Assembly (NCBI GenBank): GCA_963820315.1
Contig: CAWFZK010000034.1
Span: forward strand, 111,224 to 175,223
Source: JACVRW01 sp963820315
GTDB lineage: Bacteria; Actinomycetota; Thermoleophilia; Solirubrobacterales; Thermoleophilaceae
Direction: 5' to 3'
DNA: 64,000 bases
A model generated the notes under the pieces. That model made no database searches. It saw only the letters and a program-made list of their open reading frames with translations, and was not told the origin of the DNA. A program made the translations under genes and the position numbers. Shown here piece by piece: positions 9,402 to 18,266 of this stretch. The number at the start of each line of letters is the position of its first letter. Position 1 is the first letter of the stretch.

Positions 9402-9761
9402 CTAGGCGGCCACGGCCTCCCGGGCTCGCTCGGCAAAACGTCGAAAGGTCTCCGGGTCGCGGACGGCGATGTCCGCGAGCACCTTGCGGTCGACCTCGAT
9501 GCCGGCCTCCTTGAGGCCGTGCATGAACTGGCTGTAGGACATGCCCTCGCGGCGCGCGGCGGCGTTGATGCGCGTGATCCAGAGGCGCCGGAAGTCGCGC
9601 TTGCGGTTGCGGCGGTCGCGGTACGCGTACGAGTCGGCCTTGAGCAGCGCCTCCTTGGCGCGCTTGTAGCTCGACTTGGCCTGCCCGCGGTAGCCCTTCG
9701 TCCGCTCGAGCGTGGCCCGGCGCTTCTTGCGCGCGTGAACTGAGCGCTTGACCCGGCTCAT
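9402..9761 (-). CDS. rplT: 50S ribosomal protein L20
   Basis: Assembly-initiating 23S rRNA-binding protein of the large subunit. The basic N-terminus MSRVKRSVHARKKRR and the conserved GYRGQAKSSYKRAKEA and RDRRNRKRDFRRLWITRIN segments are all present. 119 residues, normal. The ATG overlaps the rpmI stop by four bases. In other bacteria L20 represses its own infC-rpmI-rplT operon; no such RNA structure could be confirmed here. Confidence 0.98.
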   Translation of the reverse strand: MSRVKRSVHARKKRRATLERTKGYRGQAKSSYKRAKEALLKADSYAYRDRRNRKRDFRRLWITRINAAARREGMSYSQFMHGLKEAGIEVDRKVLADIAVRDPETFRRFAERAREAVAA

Positions 9762-9952
9762 TTGTGCAGCAGCTCCACGATGCGCGGGTGGTCAGCCTGG
9801 GAGACCTCGACCGGCCGGCCCAGGCGGCGCTTGCGCTTTGCACTCTTATGCCCGAGGTAGTGGCTCGTGAATGAGTGCCGCGCGCGCAGCTTGCCCTTGG
9901 CCGTCTTGCGGAAGCGCTTCTTGGCGCCGGAGTGGGTCTTCATCTTCGGCAT
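9758..9952 (-). CDS. rpmI: 50S ribosomal protein L35
   Basis: Small basic large-subunit protein. It starts MPKMKTHSGAKKRFRKTAKG, the family signature, and has 64 residues as expected. It lies between infC (36 bp gap) and rplT (4-bp overlap) in the canonical IF3 operon. Confidence 0.98.
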   Translation of the reverse strand: MPKMKTHSGAKKRFRKTAKGKLRARHSFTSHYLGHKSAKRKRRLGRPVEVSQADHPRIVELLHK

Positions 9953-9988
9953 GTCGACGGTGTATTGAAGCAGACGCGAATCGGGCCG

Positions 9989-10612
9989 CTAGGACGCTTC
10001 GGCCTGAGGCGGCGCCGAATTCTCGCTCGCAGCCGCCCCGTCGCCCGAGTCGGCCTCCTGCGGCCTCCGCTTGACCGGCGCGAGCAGCATGGTCATGTTG
10101 CGGCCGTCCTGCTGGGGTGCCTGCTCGACCGTCCCCAGGTCCGCGACGTCATCGGCGAGCCGCATCAGCAGCATCTCGCCGCGCTCCGGGTGGGTCTGCT
10201 CGCGGCCGCGGAACATGATCGTGACCTTCACGCGGTCGTCACCCTTGAGGAAGCGCACCACGTGGTTCTTCTTGGTCTCGTAGTCGTTGGTCGCGATCTT
10301 CGGCCGCAGCTTGATCTCGCGGACGTTGACCTGCTTCTGGTGGCGGCGCGCCGCCTTTGCCTTCTGCTCCTGCTCGTACTTGTACTTCGAGTAGTCGAGC
10401 ACGCGGCAGACGGGCGGGCGCGCGTCGGGCGCCACCTCGACGAGGTCGAGATCGCGCTCCTGCGCGTAGCGAAGCGCTCGCTGGGTGTCGACGACACCGA
10501 TCTGGTTGCCGTCCTCACCGATCAGGCGCACCTGAGGAACGCGGATGCGCTCGTTGATGCGAGTCTCGTCGCGTTCCGGCGGCCGCCGATCGAACTTGCG
10601 CGGGATCGGCAC
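9989..10612 (-). CDS. infC: translation initiation factor IF-3
   Basis: Binds the 30S subunit and controls start-codon fidelity. The N-domain shows RINERIRVPQVRLIGEDG, the linker is lysine-rich (KYKYEQEQKAKAARR), and the C-domain shows KKNHVVRFLKGDDRVKVTI and the end of the family fold. A 20-residue acidic, alanine-rich tail is extra. Start is GTG at 10612, where many bacteria use the autoregulated AUU; an unusual start is therefore not excluded but is not needed here. thrS ends 48 bp upstream. Confidence 0.96.
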   Translation of the reverse strand: MPIPRKFDRRPPERDETRINERIRVPQVRLIGEDGNQIGVVDTQRALRYAQERDLDLVEVAPDARPPVCRVLDYSKYKYEQEQKAKAARRHQKQVNVREIKLRPKIATNDYETKKNHVVRFLKGDDRVKVTIMFRGREQTHPERGEMLLMRLADDVADLGTVEQAPQQDGRNMTMLLAPVKRRPQEADSGDGAAASENSAPPQAEAS

Positions 10613-10660
10613 TAGCTGCGGTTACCGCTGGCCGTCAAAGACGCGAAGATTTGCTGCCTC

Positions 10661-12589
10661 TCATTCGCGGGCGAGTATAGCGGCGGATACCTGGCGCGTG
10701 AACTCGGAAACCGGCTCTACGCCCATGTCTCCCTCGCGGTGCCGCCTCACCGAGACGGCCTGGTCGGCCTGCTCCTGATCGCCCACGACGAGCATGAACG
10801 GGATCTTGTGCAGCTCGGCCTCGCGGATCTTCTTGCCGACCGACTCCGTCCGCTCGTCGACCGTCGCCCTGATGCCCGCGTCGGCGAGCTCGCGCGCCAC
10901 CGAGCGCGCGTACTCGAGGTGCCGGTCCGCGATCGGCAGCACGATCGCCTGGACCGGCGCGAGCCAGAGCGGGAACTCGCCCGCGTAGTGCTCGATCAGG
11001 ATGCCGATGAAGCGCTCGAAGGAGCCCATCAGCGCCCGGTGGATCATCACCGGCCGGTGCTCAGTGTTGTCGGCGCCGGTGTACGCGAGCTCGAACTGCT
11101 CCGGCATGTAGTAGTCGAGCTGGACGGTGCCGAGCTGCCACGAGCGGCCGATGGCGTCGGTTATATGCGCGTCGATCTTGGGTCCGTAGAAGGCGCCGTC
11201 GCCCTCGTTGAGCTCGTACTCGAGCCCGTTGTGCTCGAGCGTCCGCTGCAGCGCCGCCTCGGCCCTGTCCCACATCTCCTCGGTCCCGACCCGCTTGTCG
11301 GGCCGCGTCGACAGCTCCAGGCGCGGCCTCAGGCCGAACTGCTCGTAGATGTAGAAGCCGAAGTCGAGGCAGCGCAGCGCCTCCTCCTCGATCTGCTCCT
11401 CGGTGCAGAAGACGTGGGCGTCGTCCTGGGTGATGTGGCGCACGCGCAGCAGGCCGTGCAGCGTGCCACTCGGCTCGTGGCGGTGAACGAGCCCCTGCTC
11501 GGCGTAGCGGATCGGCAGGTCGCGATAGGAGCGCAGCTCGTTCTTGTAGATCTGGACGTGCGCGGGGCAGTTCATCGGCTTGAGGCCCATCTTGCGGCCC
11601 TCGACGTCCGTGAAGTACATGTGCTCCCGGTACACGTGCCAGTGGCCCGACTGCTTCCACAGGTCGACGTCGTAGAGGATCGGCGTGCGCACCTCGGTGT
11701 AGCCGCGCTCGACGTTGGTGGTCCGCCAGAGCTTGGTCAGCTCGTTCCAGATGTGCGTCCCGTTGGGCAGCCAGAACGGTGAGCCCGGCGAGAGCTCCGA
11801 GAACATGAACAGGTCGAGCTCGCGACCGAGCTTGCGGTGGTCGCGGGCGCGCGCCTGCTCGAGGCGGTGCAGGTGCTCCTCGAGCGCCTCCTTGCTCGGG
11901 AACGCCGTGCCGTAGACGCGCGTGAGCATCTGGCGGTTCGCGTCACCGCGCCAGTAGGCGCCCGCCACGCTCGTGAGCTTGAAGGCCTTGATCCGCTTGG
12001 TGCCGGGCCCATGCGGGCCGCGGCAGAGGTCCGTGAAGGGGCCGTTGCGGTAGAGCGAGACCGTCTCGAGCGGGTGCTCCGGATCGGCCGCCTCGACGAG
12101 GTCCTCGATCAGCTCGACCTTGTAGTCCTGGCCGTCGGCCCGGAAGCGCTCGATCGCCTCGGACGGCGGCAGCTCGCTGCGCTCGAAGGTCTCGTCGGCC
12201 TTGATGTGCTCGCGCATCTTGGCCTCGACGCGCTCGAAGTCCTCCTCGGTCAGCTTCGTCCCGTCCGGGAAGTCGAAGTCGTAGTAGAAGCCGTCCTCGA
12301 TCGGCGGGCCGATCGAGATCTTCACCCCCGGGTAGAGCTCCGTGACCGCCGCCGCGAGCACGTGCGCGGCATCGTGGCGGAGCAGCCAGAGGCCGTCCTC
12401 GTCGCGTGCGGTGACGATCTCGATGCGCGCGCCGTCCCCGAGCGGCGCGCTCAGATCGAGCAGCTCCCCGTTCACGCGGATGCCGAGCGCGGCGCGGGCG
12501 AGCCCGGCGCCGATCGCCGCGGCCGCGTCCGCACCGGTCGCGCCGTCGTCGAGCTCGAGCTCGGTGCCGTCTGGCAGGAACACCTTCAT
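10661..12589 (-). CDS. thrS: threonyl-tRNA synthetase
   Basis: Charges tRNA-Thr. The N-terminal TGS domain (residues 1-60) precedes the second, editing domain with HDAAH at residues 72-76 and YYDFDFP. The class II core has motif 2 (RHEPSGTLHGLLRVR), a zinc-site cysteine in NCPAHV and motif 3 (HRALMGSFERF). The anticodon-binding domain closes the protein. 642 residues, full length. The ATG at 12589 overlaps the stop of the upstream glycosyltransferase by four bases. Confidence 0.97.
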   Translation of the reverse strand: MKVFLPDGTELELDDGATGADAAAAIGAGLARAALGIRVNGELLDLSAPLGDGARIEIVTARDEDGLWLLRHDAAHVLAAAVTELYPGVKISIGPPIEDGFYYDFDFPDGTKLTEEDFERVEAKMREHIKADETFERSELPPSEAIERFRADGQDYKVELIEDLVEAADPEHPLETVSLYRNGPFTDLCRGPHGPGTKRIKAFKLTSVAGAYWRGDANRQMLTRVYGTAFPSKEALEEHLHRLEQARARDHRKLGRELDLFMFSELSPGSPFWLPNGTHIWNELTKLWRTTNVERGYTEVRTPILYDVDLWKQSGHWHVYREHMYFTDVEGRKMGLKPMNCPAHVQIYKNELRSYRDLPIRYAEQGLVHRHEPSGTLHGLLRVRHITQDDAHVFCTEEQIEEEALRCLDFGFYIYEQFGLRPRLELSTRPDKRVGTEEMWDRAEAALQRTLEHNGLEYELNEGDGAFYGPKIDAHITDAIGRSWQLGTVQLDYYMPEQFELAYTGADNTEHRPVMIHRALMGSFERFIGILIEHYAGEFPLWLAPVQAIVLPIADRHLEYARSVARELADAGIRATVDERTESVGKKIREAELHKIPFMLVVGDQEQADQAVSVRRHREGDMGVEPVSEFTRQVSAAILARE

Positions 12590-13818
12590 ACGGCTCCCAA
12601 ACTATCGGCGAGCGCACGCAGCTCGCGTTCAAGCGCGCTCGTGACGAGGAAGCGCTCGCGCACACGCTCGCGGCCGGCGCGCCCCATCTCGGCCGCCAGG
12701 CCGGGGTCGCGCACGAGCTCGAGCAGGCGCGCCGCCGATTCCGACTCGTCGTCCGTGAGAAAGCCGTCGACGCCGTCGCGGACGACCAGCGGAAGCCCGC
12801 CGCCCGTGCCGCCGACGACCGGCGTGCGCTTCCAGAGCGCCTCGCAGGGAGTGAGCTCGAAGCCCTCGCCGAGCGAGCGCTCGAGGACGACGCGCGCGAG
12901 CAGCTGGAGCGCCCCGAGCTCGAGGCTGCCGAGACCCTCGTAGCTCGTCAAGAGCAGAACGCCGTCGCCGCCGGCCAGGTAGTCCGACACCTCCTTTGCG
13001 GCCTGCCAGTCGCCGCTGTCGGCCGAGTCGAGCAGACCGGCGAGCACGAGCTGCAGCTCGGGCTCCTCGGCGCGGGCGACGCGGAAGGCCTCGATCGCCG
13101 CGTGTGGATCGTCCCAGCGGTCGAGCTCCAGCACCTGCAGGCAGAAGGGCCGCTCGAGGTCGACCCCGAGTGGCCGCACGACCCGTCCGGGCAGGCGAAC
13201 TTCGAGGTCGATGTTGCGCGGGTCGAGCGGGTCGATCCCGGGCGCCGCCGCGACGAGCCGCTCGTCCCGGAGGGGCGGCGGGGCGAAGCTCTCGTGCGGC
13301 ACCAGCATGAGCCGGCAGCGCTCGTGGAGCGGCGTGACGAGCTCGAGCGCATCGGCCTCCGCAGCCGCCAGGTCGTCGTGGCAGCGCCAAACCACGGGCG
13401 CCTCGACTCCGGCGGCGAGCGCCACGGCCGCGTCGTGCAGGACGACGACGTCGAAGCCGTCGGTCAGCTCGCGCGCGGCGCGCGCCGAGCCCTCGGCGAA
13501 GCTCTCCCAGGCCTCGGGCTCGATCGCGCTCTCGGCGCCGCGCAGGCCCGAGGCCAGCGCGCTCGCCAGCTCGCGCTCGGCGGGCGTCCCGAAGAGGACG
13601 CGCCACTCGACCTCGATCCCGCTGCCGGCCGCGAGCGGCAGCATGCTGCCGAGCAGCTCGGGCACGCGCCCGGCCGTGCCCGCGGGGCTCACGTGCAGGA
13701 TGCGCGCTCCGCGAAGAGGCTCCGCCGCCGCGGCGAGCGCCTCGAGCGCGCGGGCGCCCGCGACCGGGGCGTAGTCGCCGGGCGGGCGCGCGCCCACGGC
13801 CATCGGCTGCAGGTCCAC
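12586..13818 (-). CDS. GT4-family glycosyltransferase (trehalose synthase-like)
   Basis: Retaining GT-B glycosyltransferase related to the TreT/trehalose-phosphorylase group. The N-domain begins with the strand ARILHVSPAGTAGRVPELL. The C-domain carries the nucleotide-sugar-binding E-x7-E region in EGFELTPCEALWKRTPVVGG, then GGLPLVVRDGVDGFL. 410 residues is typical. The sugar donor and acceptor cannot be deduced. GTG start at 13818. It is coupled to thrS by overlap and separated from the FAH stop by 2 bp, so it belongs to the same minus-strand transcript. Confidence 0.8.
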   Translation of the reverse strand: MDLQPMAVGARPPGDYAPVAGARALEALAAAAEPLRGARILHVSPAGTAGRVPELLGSMLPLAAGSGIEVEWRVLFGTPAERELASALASGLRGAESAIEPEAWESFAEGSARAARELTDGFDVVVLHDAAVALAAGVEAPVVWRCHDDLAAAEADALELVTPLHERCRLMLVPHESFAPPPLRDERLVAAAPGIDPLDPRNIDLEVRLPGRVVRPLGVDLERPFCLQVLELDRWDDPHAAIEAFRVARAEEPELQLVLAGLLDSADSGDWQAAKEVSDYLAGGDGVLLLTSYEGLGSLELGALQLLARVVLERSLGEGFELTPCEALWKRTPVVGGTGGGLPLVVRDGVDGFLTDDESESAARLLELVRDPGLAAEMGRAGRERVRERFLVTSALERELRALADSLGAV

Positions 13819-13820
13819 GC

Positions 13821-14867
13821 TCAGCCCTCTCCGGCGGGCGCGATGCGGCCGCGCACCTCGCCGAGCGGCGCCCCGCGCAGGACCACCTCGTCGCCGTCCT
13901 CGAGGAAGCTGCGGCGCTCGCCGCCGGGCAACTCGATCGGCTCGCCGCCGTTCGAGCTCAGCTCGATCAGGCTGCCGTACTGCTCCCGCTCGGGCCCCGA
14001 GATCGTCCCGGTCGCGAGCAGGTCCCCGGTCCGCAGGCTCGCCCCGTTCACCGTGAGATGCGCGATCTGCTGAGTGATCGACCAGTACAGGTGGCGGGTG
14101 TTCGAGCGCGCGACCACGCTGCCGTTCAGCTCCACCTCGAGCGGGATGTCGAACGCCCAGGGCTCTTCACGCAGGTAGGGCAGCGGCTCGGGCTCCTGAG
14201 GCGCGGCCGCCACGCGCCGTTCGAGCAGCTCCTCGATCGGCACCACCCAGGCGCTGATCGACGTCGCGAACGACTTGCCGAGAAAGGGGCCGAGCGGCTG
14301 GTACTCCCAGGCCTGGATGTCGCGCGCCGACCAGTCGTTCACGAGCACCATCCCGAAGACGTGGCCGATCGCTCGATCAACCGGCACGGGCTCGCCGCGC
14401 CGGCTCGGGGTGCCGATCAGGAAGCCGGCCTCGAGCTCGATATCGAGCCGCTCGCTCGGCCCGAACGCGCCGCCGGCATGCTGGCCGCTCGGCCTCGGGA
14501 TGACGCTGCCCGTCGGGACCACCGTGCCGGCGCGCCCGTGGTAGCCCACCGGCAGGTGGCGCCAGTTCGGAAGCAGCGGGTCGCCGCCGGGCCGGAACAT
14601 GCGCCCGAGGTTCGTCGCGTGCTGGAGCGAGGAGTAGAAGTCGACGTAGTCCGCGACCTCGCACGGCATGCCGAGCTCCGGCTGCTCGACCGGGCGACCC
14701 TCCTCCACGCGCCCGGCGATCTCCGACCGGTACTCGGGCCCGCGGGCCATGAACGCGTTCAGCGAGCTCGCCGCGAGCGGCTCGTCGAGCTCGCTCAGGT
14801 CGAGCACCCGCTCCCCGACGCGCGCGCAGACCCCGCCGCCCGCGAGCACGCCGTAGGCGAGCGTCAC
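13821..14867 (-). CDS. fumarylacetoacetase (FAH family)
   Basis: Hydrolyses fumarylacetoacetate to fumarate and acetoacetate, the last step of tyrosine/homogentisate breakdown. The segments QHATNLGRMFRPGG, NWRHLPVGYHGRAGTVV and NDWSARDIQAWEY match FAH catalytic and metal-site regions, not just the general FAH fold. At 348 residues it is shorter than animal FAH (about 420), mostly in the N-terminal SH3-like domain. GTG start overlaps the upstream gene by four bases. No homogentisate dioxygenase is nearby, so the pathway context is incomplete in this window. Confidence 0.85.
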   Translation of the reverse strand: MTLAYGVLAGGGVCARVGERVLDLSELDEPLAASSLNAFMARGPEYRSEIAGRVEEGRPVEQPELGMPCEVADYVDFYSSLQHATNLGRMFRPGGDPLLPNWRHLPVGYHGRAGTVVPTGSVIPRPSGQHAGGAFGPSERLDIELEAGFLIGTPSRRGEPVPVDRAIGHVFGMVLVNDWSARDIQAWEYQPLGPFLGKSFATSISAWVVPIEELLERRVAAAPQEPEPLPYLREEPWAFDIPLEVELNGSVVARSNTRHLYWSITQQIAHLTVNGASLRTGDLLATGTISGPEREQYGSLIELSSNGGEPIELPGGERRSFLEDGDEVVLRGAPLGEVRGRIAPAGEG

Positions 14868-15775
14868 TCGAGCACCCCCAGCTCCCTCAGATCAGCGACC
14901 GGCTCGCGCCAGCTGCAACTCCCGTAGGAGGCGAAGAGGTGCCTGCGCGCGGCCGCGATCTCGTCGGCCGACGCGCGCTGGCCGTCCATGCGGAGCTCCT
15001 CAGCCGAGACCTGGAAGGCGGCCGGATCCTGTTCCGCGAGCACGCGCTCGAGACCGCTGGGACGCAGGTTGTGCGCAGCGCCGAATGCCGCCGCGGCCAG
15101 CAGGTTGAGGAAGCCGTGCATCGTCATGCCGGTCGCCTCGTCGGTGTGGCGCACCGGGTGGTGGAGCCCGGCGGTTGCCTTGAGGACCACCCCGGTGTCG
15201 CGGCACGACGCGAGCGCGAGCGCGAGCAGCTCGACGGGCGGGACGGCCGCGGCGGTCTCGCCGCCGCAGCGCACCTTCACGCGCGCGCCGACCGCGGAGG
15301 CGGCGCCGATTGTGGCCGGGACGTCGTTGCGCCAGCCCTCGCCCGGAAGCAACTCGAGGTAGACCTCGGCCTTGAGCGGGCGCAGGACGGACTGCGCGGC
15401 GATCAGCGCGGCGGAGCCTGGACGCGGCGAGGGCAGGCGCAGCTCGATGGCCTCGACGGGGGCCCCTGCCGCTAGCGCGGCGTCGATCTCCTGGGCGTCG
15501 GCCTCGAGCGCCTCGCTCCAGCTCGCCTCGTCGGTCTGGCCGACGCGATCGAGGACGACGCTGAGCGGCGGCGCCGCCGTCCAGCCGCCGAAGCCGTCCC
15601 ACAGCTCATCGAGGCGCGAGGCCGGGCAGACGAAGCGCGCCAGCATCCAGCCATACGCACCGCCGCGCGCCGCGCGGTCCTCGGCGACCGCGTCCTGCAT
15701 GGTCATGCTCGCCGGCGGGAACAGCGCGGCGTGGTCGATCAGTGCCCCGAGCAGCGCTCGGCGAGCGTCCGTCAC
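14864..15775 (-). CDS. conserved protein of unknown function, coupled to FAH
   Basis: Not recognised. A 303-residue soluble protein without signal peptide or membrane segment. It alternates predicted strand and helix with conserved-looking stretches PPASMTMQDAVAED near the start, VEAIELRLPSP in the middle, and VVLKATAGLHHPVRH near residue 200. The periodicity would suit an alpha/beta barrel, but this is only inference. It overlaps the FAH gene as GTGA, so the two products are probably made together and may act in the same aromatic pathway. It starts at 15775, four bases after the MBL-fold gene stop. Confidence 0.6.
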   Translation of the reverse strand: MTDARRALLGALIDHAALFPPASMTMQDAVAEDRAARGGAYGWMLARFVCPASRLDELWDGFGGWTAAPPLSVVLDRVGQTDEASWSEALEADAQEIDAALAAGAPVEAIELRLPSPRPGSAALIAAQSVLRPLKAEVYLELLPGEGWRNDVPATIGAASAVGARVKVRCGGETAAAVPPVELLALALASCRDTGVVLKATAGLHHPVRHTDEATGMTMHGFLNLLAAAAFGAAHNLRPSGLERVLAEQDPAAFQVSAEELRMDGQRASADEIAAARRHLFASYGSCSWREPVADLRELGVLE

Positions 15776-15779
15776 GGGA

Positions 15780-16517
15780 TCAGCGGCTCACCCGGCTGCC
15801 GGGCACGATGTCGTCACGCCCGTCCGGCCAGCGCACCCAGGCCTTGTGCCCGCCGTCGTAGTCGGGCGCCCACAACACCAGGGTCGCCTCCTCGCCCTCG
15901 ACCGTGCAGGGCTCGTCGCCCTCGTCGTCGAGCCCGCGCCAGAGCCGCACGAACGCGTTCTGCTCCCACTCCTCGCCCACGCTCGTCGGATCGGTGTGCC
16001 CAGGATGCAGCTGCGTGTCCTCGGGAAGCGCCATCAGCACGTCCATGATCGAGCGGCGCAGGTCCTCGAAGCTGGTCGAGCCGGGCGCGCGCACGCCCCC
16101 GACCGAGCCGCGGAAAAGCGTGTCGCCGGTGAACACATCCCGGTCGTTGACCACGAAGTTGAGCATCCCGGCGGTGTGGCCCGGCGTGTGCAGCGAGCCG
16201 ATCTCGAGGCCGCCCGCGGAAATCACCTCTCCGGGCTCGATCGTGTGGTCGACGCCCTCGAGCAGCTCGGCCTCGATCGGGTGGGCGTACGTCTCGACGT
16301 TGAACCTGCGCCGCCACGCGTCAGCCTCGGCGACGTGGTCGTGGTGGTGGTGGGTCAGCAGCAGGTGCCCCACGTCGAGCTCAAGCCGGTCGGCGGCGTC
16401 GAGCAGCGGCCCCGACGGGCCGCCCGCATCGATCACAACTCCCGTCCCGCCCTCGCGATCGGCAACGAGATACGTGTTCGACAGCCAGTCGGGATGCAGC
16501 GAGCGCTCGATGATCAT
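15780..16517 (-). CDS. MBL-fold metallo-hydrolase (glyoxalase II-like)
   Basis: Binuclear zinc hydrolase. The motif THHHHDHV near residue 75 is the HxHxDH metal site, and HTPGHTAG and FTGDTLFRGSVGG supply the further metal ligands; the final His lies in LHPGH. 245 residues. The C-terminal 60 residues form a short extra beta-rich domain (PDYDGGHKAWVRWPDG) not typical of glyoxalase II. The substrate is unknown. It is divergent from the class V aminotransferase, with only 29 bp between the start codons. Confidence 0.8.
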   Translation of the reverse strand: MIIERSLHPDWLSNTYLVADREGGTGVVIDAGGPSGPLLDAADRLELDVGHLLLTHHHHDHVAEADAWRRRFNVETYAHPIEAELLEGVDHTIEPGEVISAGGLEIGSLHTPGHTAGMLNFVVNDRDVFTGDTLFRGSVGGVRAPGSTSFEDLRRSIMDVLMALPEDTQLHPGHTDPTSVGEEWEQNAFVRLWRGLDDEGDEPCTVEGEEATLVLWAPDYDGGHKAWVRWPDGRDDIVPGSRVSR

Positions 16518-16530
16518 GATCGGCTCAGCC

Positions 16531-16537
16531 TAGTATC
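16531..16537. promoter_or_regulatory. shared bidirectional -10-like box
   Basis: The 29-bp divergent intergenic space holds TAGTATC. Read rightward it gives TAGTAT ending 10 nt before the aminotransferase ATG; read leftward it gives GATACT ending 14 nt before the MBL ATG. Both messages would then have leaders of only a few bases. No clear -35 elements are visible. Confidence 0.45.
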
Positions 16538-16546
16538 CGGCGGCTC

Positions 16547-17623
16547 ATGCACGACCTCCGCTCCCAGTTCCCCGTCCTCGAGCGGCTCGCCTATCTGAAC
16601 GCCGGCACCAACGGACCCGTCCCGCGGCGCGCCATCGAGGCGGCCGAGGCCTCCCTTCGCCGGCAGGCCGAGGAGGGCCGCAGCGGCATGGCCTTCTTCG
16701 AGGAGATGACCCGGCGCGGCGACGAGCTGCGTGGCCGCGCCGCCGCCCTGCTCGGAGCCGGGCAGGGCGAGGTGGCGCTCACCGGATCGACGACCGACGG
16801 CGTCAACGCCGCACTGAACGCACTCGACCTCGAGCCGGGCGACGAGCTGCTCACCTCCGACGAGGAGCACCCGGGCGTGCTGGCGCCGCTCGGCGCAGCC
16901 CGCGCCCGCGGCATGACCGTGCGCCAGGCGCCCTTCGCCGAGCTTCCTGACGCAGTCGGCCCCGACACGCGCGCCGTCGTCTGCTCGCACGTGTCCTGGA
17001 TCACCGGCAAGGTCGTCGACGCCCCGGCGCTCGCGGCGAGCGGCGCGCTGGTGCTCCTCGACGGCGCCCAGGGCCTCGGCGCCGTGCCCGTGGACGTCAA
17101 GGCGCTCGGCTGCGACTTCTACGCCGCCTCGGGCCAGAAGTGGCTCTGCGGGCCGAACGGGATCGGATACCTCTACGCCCGCGCCGACCGGGTCGGCGAC
17201 CTGCGCGCTCCCTGGCCGGGCTGGCAGGTGCTCGAGGATCCCCACGACCCGCTCGACTCGCCGCTTCATCCCGATGCTCGGCGGCTCGGAACGTGCTTTC
17301 CGGCTCACCATCAGGTCGAGTGGGCCCACGCGGCGCTCGACGTCCTCGAGGAGCCCGGCATCGAGCGGGTTCAGGCACGCGCCGCCGAGCTGGCGGCCGG
17401 CCTCGTCGCGCGGCTCTCGGAGCGCGGCGTCGAGGTCGCGCCGCGTGGACCCTCGACGCTCGTCTCCTTCGCCGTCGACGACCAGTCCGCGACGCTCGAG
17501 CGCGTGCTGGCGGCCGGCTTCGTGCTGCGCGATCTTCCCGGGACGAGCTACCTGCGCGCTTCGGTGGGCGGCTGGACGACCGACGAGGAGCTCGACCGCC
17601 TGACCGGCATCGTGGCCGGCTGA
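16547..17623 (+). CDS. class V aminotransferase (cysteine desulfurase-like)
   Basis: PLP enzyme of fold type I. LAYLNAGTNGPVP opens the fold. TSDEEHPGVLAPL, LLDGAQGLGAVPVDV (Asp and Gln at the cofactor) and the Schiff-base lysine in SGQKWLCGPNG near residue 200 follow. It is closer to isopenicillin-N epimerase/selenocysteine-lyase-like proteins than to IscS, because no catalytic-cysteine loop is evident. 358 residues, intact. The substrate is undetermined. It ends 8 bp before the convergent DUF47 stop. Confidence 0.82.
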   Translation: MHDLRSQFPVLERLAYLNAGTNGPVPRRAIEAAEASLRRQAEEGRSGMAFFEEMTRRGDELRGRAAALLGAGQGEVALTGSTTDGVNAALNALDLEPGDELLTSDEEHPGVLAPLGAARARGMTVRQAPFAELPDAVGPDTRAVVCSHVSWITGKVVDAPALAASGALVLLDGAQGLGAVPVDVKALGCDFYAASGQKWLCGPNGIGYLYARADRVGDLRAPWPGWQVLEDPHDPLDSPLHPDARRLGTCFPAHHQVEWAHAALDVLEEPGIERVQARAAELAAGLVARLSERGVEVAPRGPSTLVSFAVDDQSATLERVLAAGFVLRDLPGTSYLRASVGGWTTDEELDRLTGIVAG

Positions 17624-17630
17624 GCGCCGC

Positions 17631-18254
17631 TCACGAGTTCTTGATCATGATGCCCTCGAGGATGTTCGCGACGCGCTCGGTGGCATCGATCGCCTCCTCG
17701 AGCCGCTCGAAGATGTCCTTCCAGCGGATCACCACCATCGGGTCGATCCCCGTGTCGAACAGCGACGCGATCGCCTCACGCACGATGCGGTCGCCGTCGT
17801 TCTCCAGGCGGTTGATCTCCACCGTGTAGGTGCTGATGTCCTCGAACTCACGCAGCCGCGGCATCGCCTCGCCGATCTGGCGCGCGGCCGCGTGCAGCAC
17901 CTTGGCGAGGTCCTGCGCCTGCGTCATCGGCGCTTCGATCTTGTAGAGAAGGAGGTAGTCGGCCACCTCCTCCGTGTAGTCGACGACGTCGTCGAGCGCG
18001 GTAGACAGCTGGTGGATGTGGTCGCGGTCGATCGGCGTGACGGATGTCTGGTTCAACCGCTGCAGGATGTCGTGGGTGATCCGGTCACCCTCCTGCTCAC
18101 AGATCAGGATCTCGCGCGCGAGCTCGTTGCGCTCGGGGAAGTCGTCCAGCATCTCCTCGAGCAGCCCCGCCGCACGCTGGATGTTGCCGCCGGCCTCCGC
18201 GAAGAGGTCGAAGAACTGGCGATCGCGCGATGCGAGGACGCTCGGCAGGCGCAT
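17631..18254 (-). CDS. DUF47 / PhoU-like phosphate transport regulator
   Basis: All-helical protein of the TIGR00153/DUF47 family, typically partner of Pit phosphate transporters. It shows the paired E-E-G-D helices: CEQEGDRITHDI near residue 55 and NRLENDGDRIVREA near residue 150, the acidic metal-binding motifs of PhoU-like folds. 207 residues, normal. No pitA gene lies in the window, so the partner must be elsewhere. Confidence 0.88.
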   Translation of the reverse strand: MRLPSVLASRDRQFFDLFAEAGGNIQRAAGLLEEMLDDFPERNELAREILICEQEGDRITHDILQRLNQTSVTPIDRDHIHQLSTALDDVVDYTEEVADYLLLYKIEAPMTQAQDLAKVLHAAARQIGEAMPRLREFEDISTYTVEINRLENDGDRIVREAIASLFDTGIDPMVVIRWKDIFERLEEAIDATERVANILEGIMIKNS

Positions 18255-18266
18255 CGGCTCAAGCTA

